From Kribbella caucasensis (GTDB lineage Bacteria; Actinomycetota; Actinomycetes; Propionibacteriales; Kribbellaceae): a stretch of 64,000 nt of DNA. This document shows positions 52,602-60,860 of the stretch, piece after piece. Positions within the stretch are counted from its first letter, which is position 1. Every line of letters begins with the position of its first letter. Where the stretch lies: assembly GCF_004361855.1 (NCBI RefSeq), contig NZ_SNWQ01000007.1, positions 329,031 to 393,030 on the forward strand, written 5' to 3'. Below the pieces are notes generated by a model. That model had not been told where the DNA came from, did no database searches, and saw only the letters and a list, made by a program, of their open reading frames with translations. Both the position numbers and the translations under genes were made by a program.

Positions 52602-53336
52602 ATGGCGGTAACTCCCAGGCCCCAGAAGACGGCGTTGCTGCTGGCCCAGCGGATCGTCCGGGACATCCATCGGCGCGGGTTGGCGCCAGGTGAGAAGCTG
52701 CCGCCCGAGCGGCTGATGATGGCCGAGTACGAGGCCGGCCGCGGGACGTTGCGGGAATCCCTTCGCTTCCTGGAACTGCAGGGTGTGCTGTCGTTCAAGC
52801 CTGGTCCCGGTGGTGGACCGGTGGTGGAGAAGCCCGGTGCGGACACGCTCGCCGCGACGTTGGCGTTGCTGCTCGAGTTCGAGAACGCGCGGTACCGGTC
52901 GATCGCCGAGGCGCGGGTCGCGTTCGAGCCGGTGATGGCCCGGCTGGCCGCCGAACGGATCACAGCCGACCGGCTCGCCGTACTGGAGCAGAGCCTGGAC
53001 GAGATGGAGGCCGGGATCGAGGATGACGAGGTCTACCTGGACACGAACGAGCGCTTCCACGACACGATCGCGTGGGCCAGTGACAACCCGTTGTTCGGCC
53101 TGCTCGTCGACGTGATGGTGGGCAGCATGGATCTCAGCGGCGCGGCGCACGGGATCCAATACCCGGTACGTCGCCGGCTCGCGGTGCTCAAGGCCCATCG
53201 CAGCATCTACGACGCGATCCAGGCGCGCGACGGCGAGCTGGCCGAGTCGGCGATGCGCGACCACATCGGCGAGTACCTCACCTACGTCAACAAGAAGTTC
53301 CCGGCCAGCATGGAACGGCTGATCAGCTGGCAGTGA
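52602..53336 (+). CDS. GntR-family regulator, FCD (FadR) branch
   Basis: 244 residues. Residues 10-75 are the winged helix (LLAQRIVRDIHRRGLAPGEK, PPERLMMAEYEAGRGTLRES) and 95-235 the FCD ligand domain, with metal-site candidates in RFHDTIAW and the terminal MRDHIGEYL. FCD proteins bind organic acids or acyl-CoAs and usually repress catabolic genes. It ends the operon from 49088 and is a clear paralogue of the protein at 58172 (shared GRGTLRES/GRGSLREA and KPGPGGGPVV). It is a candidate reader of the shared operator. Confidence 0.9.
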   Translation: MAVTPRPQKTALLLAQRIVRDIHRRGLAPGEKLPPERLMMAEYEAGRGTLRESLRFLELQGVLSFKPGPGGGPVVEKPGADTLAATLALLLEFENARYRSIAEARVAFEPVMARLAAERITADRLAVLEQSLDEMEAGIEDDEVYLDTNERFHDTIAWASDNPLFGLLVDVMVGSMDLSGAAHGIQYPVRRRLAVLKAHRSIYDAIQARDGELAESAMRDHIGEYLTYVNKKFPASMERLISWQ

Positions 53337-53344
53337 GGCCGTTG

Positions 53345-53797
53345 TCAGGCAGGTCTCTTGAGCATCAGGCCGGCCCGGTGCGCGAGGTGCACGATCTCGC
53401 CGCGCTGGTTGATCCCGCGATGCTCGAAGAACACGATGCCGGAGTCCGTCCGGCTCTTCGACTCGCGCTTTTCCAGGATGGTCGACTCGGCCCGCAGCGT
53501 GTCGCCGTGGAAGACCGGCTTAGGGAAGTCGAACTTGGTGTAGCCGAGATTGCCCAGCGTCGTCCCGAGCGTGAGGTCGTGCACGATCATCCCGCCGATC
53601 AGGCCGGCGGTGTAGAGACTCGGCACCAGCCTCTGGCCGTGGATCGTGGTCTTCATGTAGTGCTCGTCCAGGTGGATCGGGGCCGGGTTCATCGTGATCG
53701 ACGTGTAGAGGATCGTGTCGGTCTCGGTGACCGTGCGGGACCACTCGTGCCGGTATTCCTTGCCGATCACGAAGTCCTCGAAGTACAAGCCTGCCAT
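53345..53797 (-). CDS. MaoC-type hot-dog hydratase
   Basis: 150 residues, one hot-dog domain. FEDFVIGKEYRHEWSRTVTETDTILYTSIT is the N-terminal helix region and NPAPIHLDEHYM carries the catalytic Asn-Pro-x-His type motif of R-specific enoyl-CoA hydratases. LGNLGYTKFDFPKPVFHGDTL is the second half of the site. It lies next to the CitE-type lyase and IVD-like ACAD, the same trio as Rv2499c, Rv2498c and Rv2500c in mycobacteria. It would hydrate a branched enoyl-CoA to the substrate of the lyase. Confidence 0.88.
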   Translation of the reverse strand: MAGLYFEDFVIGKEYRHEWSRTVTETDTILYTSITMNPAPIHLDEHYMKTTIHGQRLVPSLYTAGLIGGMIVHDLTLGTTLGNLGYTKFDFPKPVFHGDTLRAESTILEKRESKSRTDSGIVFFEHRGINQRGEIVHLAHRAGLMLKRPA

Positions 53798-53812
53798 GGT
53801 TGGTCCGCTCCT

Positions 53813-54706
53813 CTAGATGCCGCCGTTGAGCTCGGCGAGCCGGTCGACCCGGGCGAGCCACTCCGCCGCCTTGTCGGCGTGCGCCTTGTCGACATGGATG
53901 TCGCCGTACATGACGGCGCCGTCACCCCGGGCCTCGGCTTCGGAGTACGTCGCCTGCAGGCCGTGGTAGAACTCGATCGTCTCCCGGTCGGGGGTGTAGA
54001 CCTCGTTGACGACCGGGACGTGGGTGGGGTGCAGCACCACCTGACCGCGGAACCCCATCTTCCGGCCCTGGGTGGCGAACTCGCGCAGCCCGTCGAGATC
54101 GCGGATCCGCTCCCACAACGCGGTCAGCGGATGCCGGTCCGCGGCCCGGGTGGCCAGCAGGATCCGGGTCCGATGGTGCAGCGATTCGAGGCCCTCGGGT
54201 GACCACTCGTAGCCGACGGCCTTGGCGATGTCGGCGTGCTCGGCGGTCGGGCCGATCATCGCGCCGACCCGGGGCGAGGCGGCGGCGATCTCCTCGCAGT
54301 GCTGGATGCCCTGGATCGTCTCGACCGGAATGATGTACTCCAGCCCGGTCACCTCGGCCCGCGCCTCGAAGTGATCCAGCAGGGTGTCGTACCGGATCAC
54401 GTCGGTGGCTTCGTCGACCTTGGGTGCGAAGATCCCGGTCAGGCCAGGGACGACCGTGGCTTCCAGGTCGAGCCCGGTCAGCCGGGTGGCCAGCGAGTTG
54501 GTCCGGACGAACAGCCCCATGCTCGGATGGCTCCGCGCCAGCTCGGCGACTCCGTCGGCGACCTCCTTGCGGGCGGACGCCTTGAGGTGTTCGGGCACCG
54601 AGTCCTCGAGATCGAAGCAGACGGCGTCGGCGCCGGACTCCGCGGCCTTGTCGTACCACGAGGTCTTGTGCGCGGGGACGAACAGGACGGTGCGATAGGG
54701 CTTCAT
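53813..54706 (-). CDS. CitE-like beta-hydroxyacyl-CoA lyase
   Basis: 297 residues of the HpcH/HpaI-CitE TIM-barrel family. RTVLFVPAHKTSWYDKAAES, AVCFDLEDSVPEHLKASAR with the metal Glu/Asp, IIPVETIQGIQHCEEIAAAS and the C-terminal GQVVLHPTHVPVVNEVYTP are typical. Relatives cleave citramalyl-CoA, malyl-CoA or HMG-like CoA esters to acetyl-CoA and a keto compound. ATG 54706 ends the gap from the ACAD gene (17 bp). With MaoC (15 bp away) it forms a hydration-cleavage pair. Confidence 0.88.
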   Translation of the reverse strand: MKPYRTVLFVPAHKTSWYDKAAESGADAVCFDLEDSVPEHLKASARKEVADGVAELARSHPSMGLFVRTNSLATRLTGLDLEATVVPGLTGIFAPKVDEATDVIRYDTLLDHFEARAEVTGLEYIIPVETIQGIQHCEEIAAASPRVGAMIGPTAEHADIAKAVGYEWSPEGLESLHHRTRILLATRAADRHPLTALWERIRDLDGLREFATQGRKMGFRGQVVLHPTHVPVVNEVYTPDRETIEFYHGLQATYSEAEARGDGAVMYGDIHVDKAHADKAAEWLARVDRLAELNGGI

Positions 54707-54723
54707 GGTGAGGCTGCTCCGGA

Positions 54724-55890
54724 TCAGTAGCTGCGGGGGAGACCGAGGACGTGCTCGCTGATGTAGTTGAGGACCATCTCCTGGCTGATCGGCGCGATCC
54801 GCTTCAGCCGCGCCTCGCGGAAGTACCGCTCGACGTGGAACTCCTTGCCGTAGCCGTAGCCGCCGTGCACCTGGACAGCGACGTCGGCGGCCTTGAACGC
54901 GGCGTCGGCGCTGAGGAACTTGCCCATGTTCGCCTCCCGGCCGCAGGGCAGACCGTTGTCGAGCAGCCAGGCCGCCTTGTTCACCATCAGCTCGGCGGCG
55001 TCGAGACGCATCAGCGCTTCGGCGATCGGGAACGCGACACCCTGGTTCTGGCCGATCTTGCGGCCGAACACCTCGCGCTCGTTCGCGTACGCCGTGGCCC
55101 GGCGGATGGCGGCCCGGCCGATCCCGAGGGCGGCGTTGGAGGCGATGATGCGCTCTGCGTTGAGCCCGGCCAGGATCGCCTTGAAGCCCTTGCCCACCTC
55201 GCCGACCACGTCCTCGTCGGCGACGAAGAGGTTGTCGATGAACAGCTCGTTGGTGTTGACCGCGTTCCGGCCCAGCTTCGGGATCTCCCGGATCTGCACG
55301 TGGTCGGGGTCCATCTCGGCGAACAGCAGGGTCATCCCGTCCGTCTTCTTGGTGACCTCCGACCGCTTCGTCGTACGGCACAACAGCAGCATCCGCTCGG
55401 CCTGCTGGGCCTTGGTGATCCAGACCTTCTTGCCGCTGACCCGGAAGCCGCCCGGCACCTTGGTGGCGAACGTGGTGATCCCGGTGGTGTCCGTGCCGGC
55501 GTCCGGTTCGGTGACCGCGAAGCAGATGTGCAGGTCGCCGGTCGGGACGCGGGGGAGGAACCGCTGCTTCAGGTCGTCGGTGCCGTGCCGGATGATCGGG
55601 TCGAAACCGAAGATCCCGATGTGCACGGCGCTACACGCGTTCATCCCACCGCCGGACGCGGAGATCTCCTGCTCCACGATCGCCGCCTCGGTCACCCCCA
55701 GGCCCCCACCGCCGTACGCCTCGGGGATGGTGATGCCCAGCCAGCCGGCCTTGGCGACGGCGTTGTAGAACTCCCACGGGAATTCCTTGGCGACGTCGCG
55801 CTCCATCCAGTACTGGTCGTCGAACGGCTCCATCATCTCCCGGACCGCGGACCGGATGTCCTCGTGCAGAGGGTTGGCGCTGAAGTCCAC
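54724..55890 (-). CDS. Acyl-CoA dehydrogenase, isovaleryl-type active site
   Basis: 388 residues. The flavin signature ICFAVTEPDAGTDTT (122-136) and QVHGGYGYGKEF are intact. The usual C-terminal catalytic Glu is missing: where YEGTSE is expected the chain reads RIAPISQE. Instead Glu246 in LNAERIIASN stands in helix G, the place of the base in isovaleryl-CoA and long-chain enzymes. So it should act on branched or bulky acyl-CoAs. GTG 55890 has GGGAG eight bases upstream; the longer frame to 55983 is Pro/Ser-rich and unlikely. Confidence 0.9.
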   Translation of the reverse strand: MDFSANPLHEDIRSAVREMMEPFDDQYWMERDVAKEFPWEFYNAVAKAGWLGITIPEAYGGGGLGVTEAAIVEQEISASGGGMNACSAVHIGIFGFDPIIRHGTDDLKQRFLPRVPTGDLHICFAVTEPDAGTDTTGITTFATKVPGGFRVSGKKVWITKAQQAERMLLLCRTTKRSEVTKKTDGMTLLFAEMDPDHVQIREIPKLGRNAVNTNELFIDNLFVADEDVVGEVGKGFKAILAGLNAERIIASNAALGIGRAAIRRATAYANEREVFGRKIGQNQGVAFPIAEALMRLDAAELMVNKAAWLLDNGLPCGREANMGKFLSADAAFKAADVAVQVHGGYGYGKEFHVERYFREARLKRIAPISQEMVLNYISEHVLGLPRSY

Positions 55891-55939
55891 GTGCTCACTC
55901 CCGTTTCTGTGATTCGCTGCGGCCGGCGGTGGTCGCCGG

Positions 55940-56749
55940 TCAGGGTCCGAAGTCCCCGTCGTCGGCGAACTCCCCGTCGTCAAGGGCGAACTTCGGCGGT
56001 CGCTTGGCCAGGAAGGCGTTCGCGCCCTCGCGCATGTCGTCGCTGCCGATCGCCTGGACGAGCATGCCGACGCCGTTCGCGAACGAGTCCCGCGCCGCGT
56101 TCCACCAGATGTTCGAGCTCACCTTGGTGATCTCCAGGTACCGCGGACTGAGGTTCGCGAGTTCGCGGCACCACGCCATCACCTCGTCGTCCAGCCGGTC
56201 GTCCGGGACGACCCGGTTCACCAGGCCGATCCGCTCGGCCGCGGCCGCGTCGTACCGGCGGCACAGCATCGCCAGCTCCTTGGCGCGTTTCTCGCCGATC
56301 TGGACGCCCATCACGTTGGTCGCGCCGGTGACGGGTGCGGAGCCGACTCGCGGCCCGGTCTGCCCGAACGTCGCCGAGGCCGCCGCGACGGCGAGATCGC
56401 AGGCGACCACGAGTTCGTTGCCGCCGCCGGCCGCCGCCCCGTTCACAGCGGCGATGACCGGGCGCGGACAGGACCTGACCGCGTCGAACATCCGGAGCGA
56501 GGCGCGATACAGATGACGCATGCCGCGGGTGGTCGGCGTACTCATCCCGGCCAGCATGCCGCCGGCGCAGAACGCGCCCGGGGCGCCGGTGATGACCACC
56601 GACCGGACGTCGTTGCAGGAGTCCAGCGCCTCCGCGACCGCAGCCGCCATGTGCTCGTCATAGGCGTTGCGGGCGCTGGGGTTGTCGAGCGTGATCCACC
56701 GCGATTCCTCGCGGTCGCGGACCTGGACCCGATCGGTGGAAGTGGACAC
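55940..56749 (-). CDS. Crotonase of the MenB/BadI kind
   Basis: 269 residues. The oxyanion loop is TGAPGAFCAGGML and the first Glu is kept in GGGNELVVACDL. The second hydratase Glu is absent: the segment reads TFGQTGPRVGSAPVTG, the FGQTGPxVGS motif of MenB and of BadI, which forms or opens a ring through a Dieckmann-type reaction. It may hydrolyse a cyclic beta-keto acyl-CoA. It leads a four-gene minus-strand operon (ACAD, lyase, MaoC) under a cluster operator. Confidence 0.85.
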   Translation of the reverse strand: MSTSTDRVQVRDREESRWITLDNPSARNAYDEHMAAAVAEALDSCNDVRSVVITGAPGAFCAGGMLAGMSTPTTRGMRHLYRASLRMFDAVRSCPRPVIAAVNGAAAGGGNELVVACDLAVAAASATFGQTGPRVGSAPVTGATNVMGVQIGEKRAKELAMLCRRYDAAAAERIGLVNRVVPDDRLDDEVMAWCRELANLSPRYLEITKVSSNIWWNAARDSFANGVGMLVQAIGSDDMREGANAFLAKRPPKFALDDGEFADDGDFGP

Positions 56750-56755
56750 ATTCAG

Positions 56756-56784
56756 ATGCTAATAATATGCATCAATAGCGTCAA
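56756..56784 (-). promoter_or_regulatory. Promoter and operator of the crotonase-ACAD-lyase-MaoC operon
   Basis: On the minus strand TTGACG (56784-56779), a 17-base spacer and TAGCAT (56761-56756) form a promoter. ATGCTAATAATATGCAT (56756-56772), 14 of 16 matches to the cluster consensus, covers the -10 box. Confidence 0.62.
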
Positions 56785-56812
56785 GGGTCAGCACCCCTGG
56801 CAGTGGAACGCG

Positions 56813-56853
56813 TTGACACCCTCTGTCCGATAAACCATGCTAATCATTAGGCA
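56813..56853 (+). promoter_or_regulatory. Promoter and operator of the ACAD gene at 56873
   Basis: TTGACA (56813-56818), 17 bases and CATGCT (56836-56841) form a likely promoter. ATGCTAATCATTAGGCA (56837-56853) overlaps the -10 box and matches the cluster consensus at 13 of 16 places, with CTAATCATTAG a perfect palindrome. Confidence 0.58.
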
Positions 56854-56872
56854 ACTATGCGAAGGAGCTTCC

Positions 56873-58036
56873 ATGCCGGGCCTTGACCTCTCCGACGACC
56901 AGCTCGAGCTCCGCACGCTGGCGCACAAGGTGGCGCACGACCTGTTCGAACACCGGGCCCTGGAGTGGGACGAAGGGCGGGTCCCGTTTCCGCTCGACGA
57001 TCGCCGCCGGCTCGGTGAGCTCGGCTTCCTCGGCATCGCCCTGCCGGAGCAGTACGGCGGTGGTGGTGCGCCCATCCTCGACGCGCTGATCGTGATCGAG
57101 GAACTGGCGAAGGTCTGCCGGCCGGCAGGTTTCCAGGTGTTCGAGGCGAACACCGGTCCGGCCCAGGTGGTCGCCCAGCTCGGGACGGAGCGGCAGAAGG
57201 CGAAGTACCTCCCCGCGATCATCCGCGGCGACTCGTCGATGGCGGTCGCGATCTCGGAACCGGATGCCGGGTCCGCCGCGACGGACATGACCACCAAGGC
57301 GGTTCGCGAGGGTGAGCACTTCCGGGTCAACGGGATGAAGCGCTGGGTCTCCAACGCGGGGCACGCGGATCTGTACCTGCTCTATGTCCGGCTCACCGAC
57401 GAACCGGGTGCCCGGGGGATCGGCGCGTTGATCGTCGAGAAGGACTTCGACGGCGTGTCCTTCGGGGCGCCGGAGAAGCTGATGGGGTTCCGCGGCATCC
57501 CGTCCCGCGACATCTATTTCGACGATGTGATGGTGCCGGCCGAGAACCTGCTGGTCGACGCCGGCGGGTTTCGCAAGCTGTTCAACGCGTTCTCGATCGA
57601 GCGGCTCGGCAACTCCACCGTCAGCCTGTCGATCGCGCAGGCCGCGGTGGATCGGACGATCGACTACATCACCACCCGGGAGCAGTTCGGCAAACCGCTG
57701 ATCGAGTTCCAGGCGGTGCAGACCGAGCTCGCGGACATGGTCGTCGAGGTCGAGGCGGCCCGCCTGCTCGTGTACCGGGCCGCGATCGAGGCCGGCCACG
57801 GTCTGCCCGATCCGCTCCAGGTGTCGATCGCGAAGCGGGCGGCGAACGAGGCGGGCAAAAGCGCCTCGGACAAGGCGATCGGCTTGCACGGCGGAAACGG
57901 GTACAGCGAGGAATACGGCATCGAACGGCTGCATCGGGACGCGCACGGATGGGCGATCGCGGGCGGCACGCCGACGATGCAGAAGGTCCGGATCGTCTCG
58001 GAGCTGCTCGGCCGCAAGTTCGACCAGCGCGCATGA
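56873..58036 (+). CDS. Acyl-CoA dehydrogenase, isovaleryl-type active site
   Basis: 387 residues. MAVAISEPDAGSAATDM (123-139) and GLHGGNGYSEEYGIERLHRDA are family marks. The C-terminal YEGT position reads IAGGTPTMQ, without Glu, and Glu243 in FSIERLGN lies in helix G, as in isovaleryl-CoA dehydrogenase. So two of the three ACADs here share the relocated base. AAGGAG precedes ATG 56873. It is a single-gene unit, with the second GntR gene 135 bp downstream. Confidence 0.9.
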   Translation: MPGLDLSDDQLELRTLAHKVAHDLFEHRALEWDEGRVPFPLDDRRRLGELGFLGIALPEQYGGGGAPILDALIVIEELAKVCRPAGFQVFEANTGPAQVVAQLGTERQKAKYLPAIIRGDSSMAVAISEPDAGSAATDMTTKAVREGEHFRVNGMKRWVSNAGHADLYLLYVRLTDEPGARGIGALIVEKDFDGVSFGAPEKLMGFRGIPSRDIYFDDVMVPAENLLVDAGGFRKLFNAFSIERLGNSTVSLSIAQAAVDRTIDYITTREQFGKPLIEFQAVQTELADMVVEVEAARLLVYRAAIEAGHGLPDPLQVSIAKRAANEAGKSASDKAIGLHGGNGYSEEYGIERLHRDAHGWAIAGGTPTMQKVRIVSELLGRKFDQRA

Positions 58037-58171
58037 ACACATCGCCCCGGACCAGGTTCACCGAGGTGCACGGCACGCCTGGCGACCAGTGGCCACAATG
58101 ATGACTACTATGCGACTGTCCAGGTCATCGGTGGGTGACCGGCATCATCGTGGTGGTCGAGGAGGCATCAA

Positions 58172-58894
58172 GTGGCGCAGCGTACCGAGAAGATCGCGGA
58201 ATCCGTCGCGCGCCAGATTCTGCGGGACATCAAGGACAAGCGGCTTCCGGCCGGCGCGACCCTGCCGCCGGAGGGCGCGATGCTCGAGCGCTTCGGTATC
58301 GGGCGGGGCTCCCTGCGCGAGGCGCTGCGCATCCTGGAGGTCAACGGGCTGGTCACGCTGAAGCCCGGGCCGGGCGGCGGGCCGGTCGTCGCCGCTCACG
58401 ACCCACGGAACTTCGGCCAGATGACGACCCTGCACCTGCAGTCCATCGGCGCGAACTACCGCCAGCTGCTCGACGCCCGGGTGGAGTACGAGGTCATCCT
58501 GGCCCGCAAGGCCGCCGAGCAGGAAGGCGACCTGGCCGGCCAGACCGTCCGCGAGGCGATGGACGCGGAAGGGCACCAGTCGACCGAGGACCAGCAGTAC
58601 GCCCAGGCCACCAGCGGCTTCCACCAGGCGGTCGGCCTGGCGTCTGGCAACCCGGTGATCGCGCTGGCCGCTGAATCGATCTACGCGATCTGGTCGGTCC
58701 GGGTCACGGCCGTGCTCTATCCGCCACAGGAGCGGCAGCAGGTCTCGGTCCAGCACGAGCAGATCACCCGCGCCATCGAGAAACATGACGCGAAGCGGGC
58801 CGAACGCCTGATGCGCGAACACATGCGCGCGTACCAGGACTTCTGCGAGCTCCGCTACCCGGCCCGGATGGACGACATCGTCGACTGGAAGTAA
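58172..58894 (+). CDS. GntR-family regulator, FCD (FadR) branch
   Basis: 240 residues. Winged helix at 5-75 (VARQILRDIKDKRLPAGATL, GIGRGSLREALRIL) and an FCD effector domain to the end (GFHQAVGLASGNPVI, LMREHMRAYQDF). It shares much of its DNA-binding region with the regulator at 52602, so the two may read related sites. GTG 58172 follows GAGGAGG. It lies at the boundary of the catabolic cluster, tail to tail with the aminotransferase gene. Confidence 0.9.
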   Translation: MAQRTEKIAESVARQILRDIKDKRLPAGATLPPEGAMLERFGIGRGSLREALRILEVNGLVTLKPGPGGGPVVAAHDPRNFGQMTTLHLQSIGANYRQLLDARVEYEVILARKAAEQEGDLAGQTVREAMDAEGHQSTEDQQYAQATSGFHQAVGLASGNPVIALAAESIYAIWSVRVTAVLYPPQERQQVSVQHEQITRAIEKHDAKRAERLMREHMRAYQDFCELRYPARMDDIVDWK

Positions 58895-58899
58895 CCCCC

Positions 58900-60072
58900 T
58901 CAGCTGTCGGGCAGCTCGCTGACGAGTTTTTCGAAGGCCGACAGGGCGGCTCGGATGTTGTCGACGGAGTTGGCGTAGGAGAAGCGGAGGTAGCCCTCGC
59001 CGTGGGAGCCGAACGCGGTGCCTGGGAGGCAGGCCACGCCGGCACGTTCCAGCAGGAGGTCGGCCAAGGCCGCGGAGGAGAGGCCGAGGTCGCTCACGTT
59101 GGGGAAGGCGTAGAAGGCTCCGCCGGGCTGGATGCAGGAGACGCCTGGGATGGCGTCGAGGCCGGAGACGATCACGTCGCGTCGTTCGGTGAAGGCCGCG
59201 GCCATCCGGTCAATCTCGTCCCACGGTCCCTCCAGTGCCGCGATCGCGGCGTACTGGCTGAAGGCCGACGTACAGGAGACCGAGTTGATCACCAGTCGGT
59301 TGATCGGCTCGACCAGGGCTGGTGGGAAGACCCCGAAGCCCAGTCGCCAGCCGGTCATCGCGAACGTCTTCGACCAGCCGTCGAGGAGAACGGTCCGGTC
59401 CGCCATACCGTCGAGGTCGAGGACGCTGTGGTGGGTGCCGCCGTACTGGAGGGCCCAGTAGACCTCGTCGGTGAGCACCACCAGGTCGTGCTCGATGGCG
59501 ATGCGGGCGATCGCTTCGAGTTGTTCCGGCTTCGAGACGCCGCCGCACGGGTTGTGCGGGGAGTTGAGGATCAGCAGCTTGGTGCGGTCGGTGACGAGCG
59601 ACGCCAGTTCGGCCGGATCGATGGCGAAGCCGTTCTCCTCGCGCAGCGGTACCGGGACCGGGGTGGCACCGGCGAACGCGGCGATGGAGGCGTACATCGG
59701 GAAGCCGGGGTCCGGGTACAGCACCTCGTCGCCCTCTTCGCACAACGCCATGATCGTGAAGAACATGATCGGTTTGGCGCCGGGTGTCACCACGACCCGG
59801 TCGGGCGTCGTACTCATCCGGTCGGTGCGCTCGAGGAAGTCGGCCACCGCGGTGCGCAGCTCCGGAATGCCTGGAGCCGGTACGTAATGGGTGTGTCCCT
59901 TGTCCAGGGCGGCCTGGGCAGCGGCGACGATGTGCGCCGGCGTGCCGAAGTCGGGCTCGCCGATCTCCAGGTGCACGATCTCGCGACCGCTGCGCTCCAG
60001 CGCCTTGGCCTTGGCCAGCACCTCGAACGCCGACTCGGTGCCGAGGCGGTCCATCCGACTGGCAAGTCTCAC
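58900..60072 (-). CDS. Class I/II PLP aminotransferase
   Basis: 390 residues, aspartate-aminotransferase fold type I. The PLP lysine is in DGWSKTFAMTGWRLG (about residue 230); NSPHNPCGG carries the conserved Asn-Pro, VLTDEVYWAL the Asp, and YLRFSYANS the substrate Arg. EIGEPDFGTPAHI near the N-terminus is typical of the AspC/PatA-like group. It would transaminate an amino or keto acid. It follows the IclR gene by 23 bp on the same strand. Its link to gentisate use is unclear. GTG 60072 has GAGAGGAA upstream. Confidence 0.88.
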   Translation of the reverse strand: MRLASRMDRLGTESAFEVLAKAKALERSGREIVHLEIGEPDFGTPAHIVAAAQAALDKGHTHYVPAPGIPELRTAVADFLERTDRMSTTPDRVVVTPGAKPIMFFTIMALCEEGDEVLYPDPGFPMYASIAAFAGATPVPVPLREENGFAIDPAELASLVTDRTKLLILNSPHNPCGGVSKPEQLEAIARIAIEHDLVVLTDEVYWALQYGGTHHSVLDLDGMADRTVLLDGWSKTFAMTGWRLGFGVFPPALVEPINRLVINSVSCTSAFSQYAAIAALEGPWDEIDRMAAAFTERRDVIVSGLDAIPGVSCIQPGGAFYAFPNVSDLGLSSAALADLLLERAGVACLPGTAFGSHGEGYLRFSYANSVDNIRAALSAFEKLVSELPDS

Positions 60073-60095
60073 GACTGTTCCTCTCCTGGTTGTGG

Positions 60096-60860
60096 TCACG
60101 GCCGGGGCCGGCTCAGGTCCAGCTCCACTCGCTGGACCGCGTCGCGGATCGCGGTGGCCATTTCGGGCATCCGGGCCCTGGTCAACCGCAGGGACGGGGC
60201 CGAGATCGTCATGGCGGCTACTGCTGCTCCGTCCGGCGTACGCACACAGACGCCGACCGCCGACAGGCCGCGCTCGGTCTCGCCGACGTTCGTGCCGTAT
60301 CCCCGTCGGCGCACGGCGGCGAGGGTCCGGATCAGGGCCGAGGGCGCCGGGGCAAGCGGGTCGTCGGCGTACAGCTGGTCGAGCTGTTTGCGATCGAGTT
60401 CGGCCAGCAGTGCCTTGCCGCCGGAGGTCAGGTAGGCCGGCAAGGTGACGCCGACCCGGCCGCCGACCCGCAGCGCCTGCGACCCCTCCACGCTGTCGAC
60501 AAAACGCACCGCCGATCCGTCCCGGACCAACAGGTGAGTGGTCTCCTGCACCTGCTCGCTCAGCTTGGTGAGATGCGGACGAGCGACCGAGCGAAGCCAC
60601 CGGGCGTCGGCCGCGGGGCTGGACGATGCGAGGAAGGCCGGCCCCGGCACATACCGGCGCCGCTCATCCTGTACTGCGAAGCCTCGGCCGACCATGGTGC
60701 TCAACAGCCGGTGCACGGTGGACCGGGCCACCCCGAGCTCGGCGGCCGCGTCGGACAACCGCACCGACCCTTCGGACTGCAACATCAGCAGCAGGCGCAG
60801 TGCGTTGTCCACCGACTCGACTGTGTAGTCGCCGTTCCGCATCGAGTCGCTGGCCCGCAC
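60096..60860 (-). CDS. IclR-family transcriptional regulator
   Basis: 254 residues. The N-terminal winged helix reads VDNALRLLLMLQ then LSDAAAELGVARSTVHRLLSTM (about 35-56); the C-terminal effector domain has LPAYLTSGGKALLAEL and GVCVRTPDGAAVAAMTIS. IclR proteins bind small carboxylic acids; in gentisate operons they respond to gentisate or its products. GTG 60860 has a TANNNT box six bases upstream and no ribosome site, so it is probably leaderless. It is divergent from the gentisate operon and likely controls it. Confidence 0.9.
   Translation of the reverse strand: MRASDSMRNGDYTVESVDNALRLLLMLQSEGSVRLSDAAAELGVARSTVHRLLSTMVGRGFAVQDERRRYVPGPAFLASSSPAADARWLRSVARPHLTKLSEQVQETTHLLVRDGSAVRFVDSVEGSQALRVGGRVGVTLPAYLTSGGKALLAELDRKQLDQLYADDPLAPAPSALIRTLAAVRRRGYGTNVGETERGLSAVGVCVRTPDGAAVAAMTISAPSLRLTRARMPEMATAIRDAVQRVELDLSRPRP

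Noticed and set aside
58100..58125. A further operator copy before the second GntR gene
   Set aside because: ATGATGACTACTATGC is AT-rich and contains a TACTAT box but lacks the CTAATnA core.
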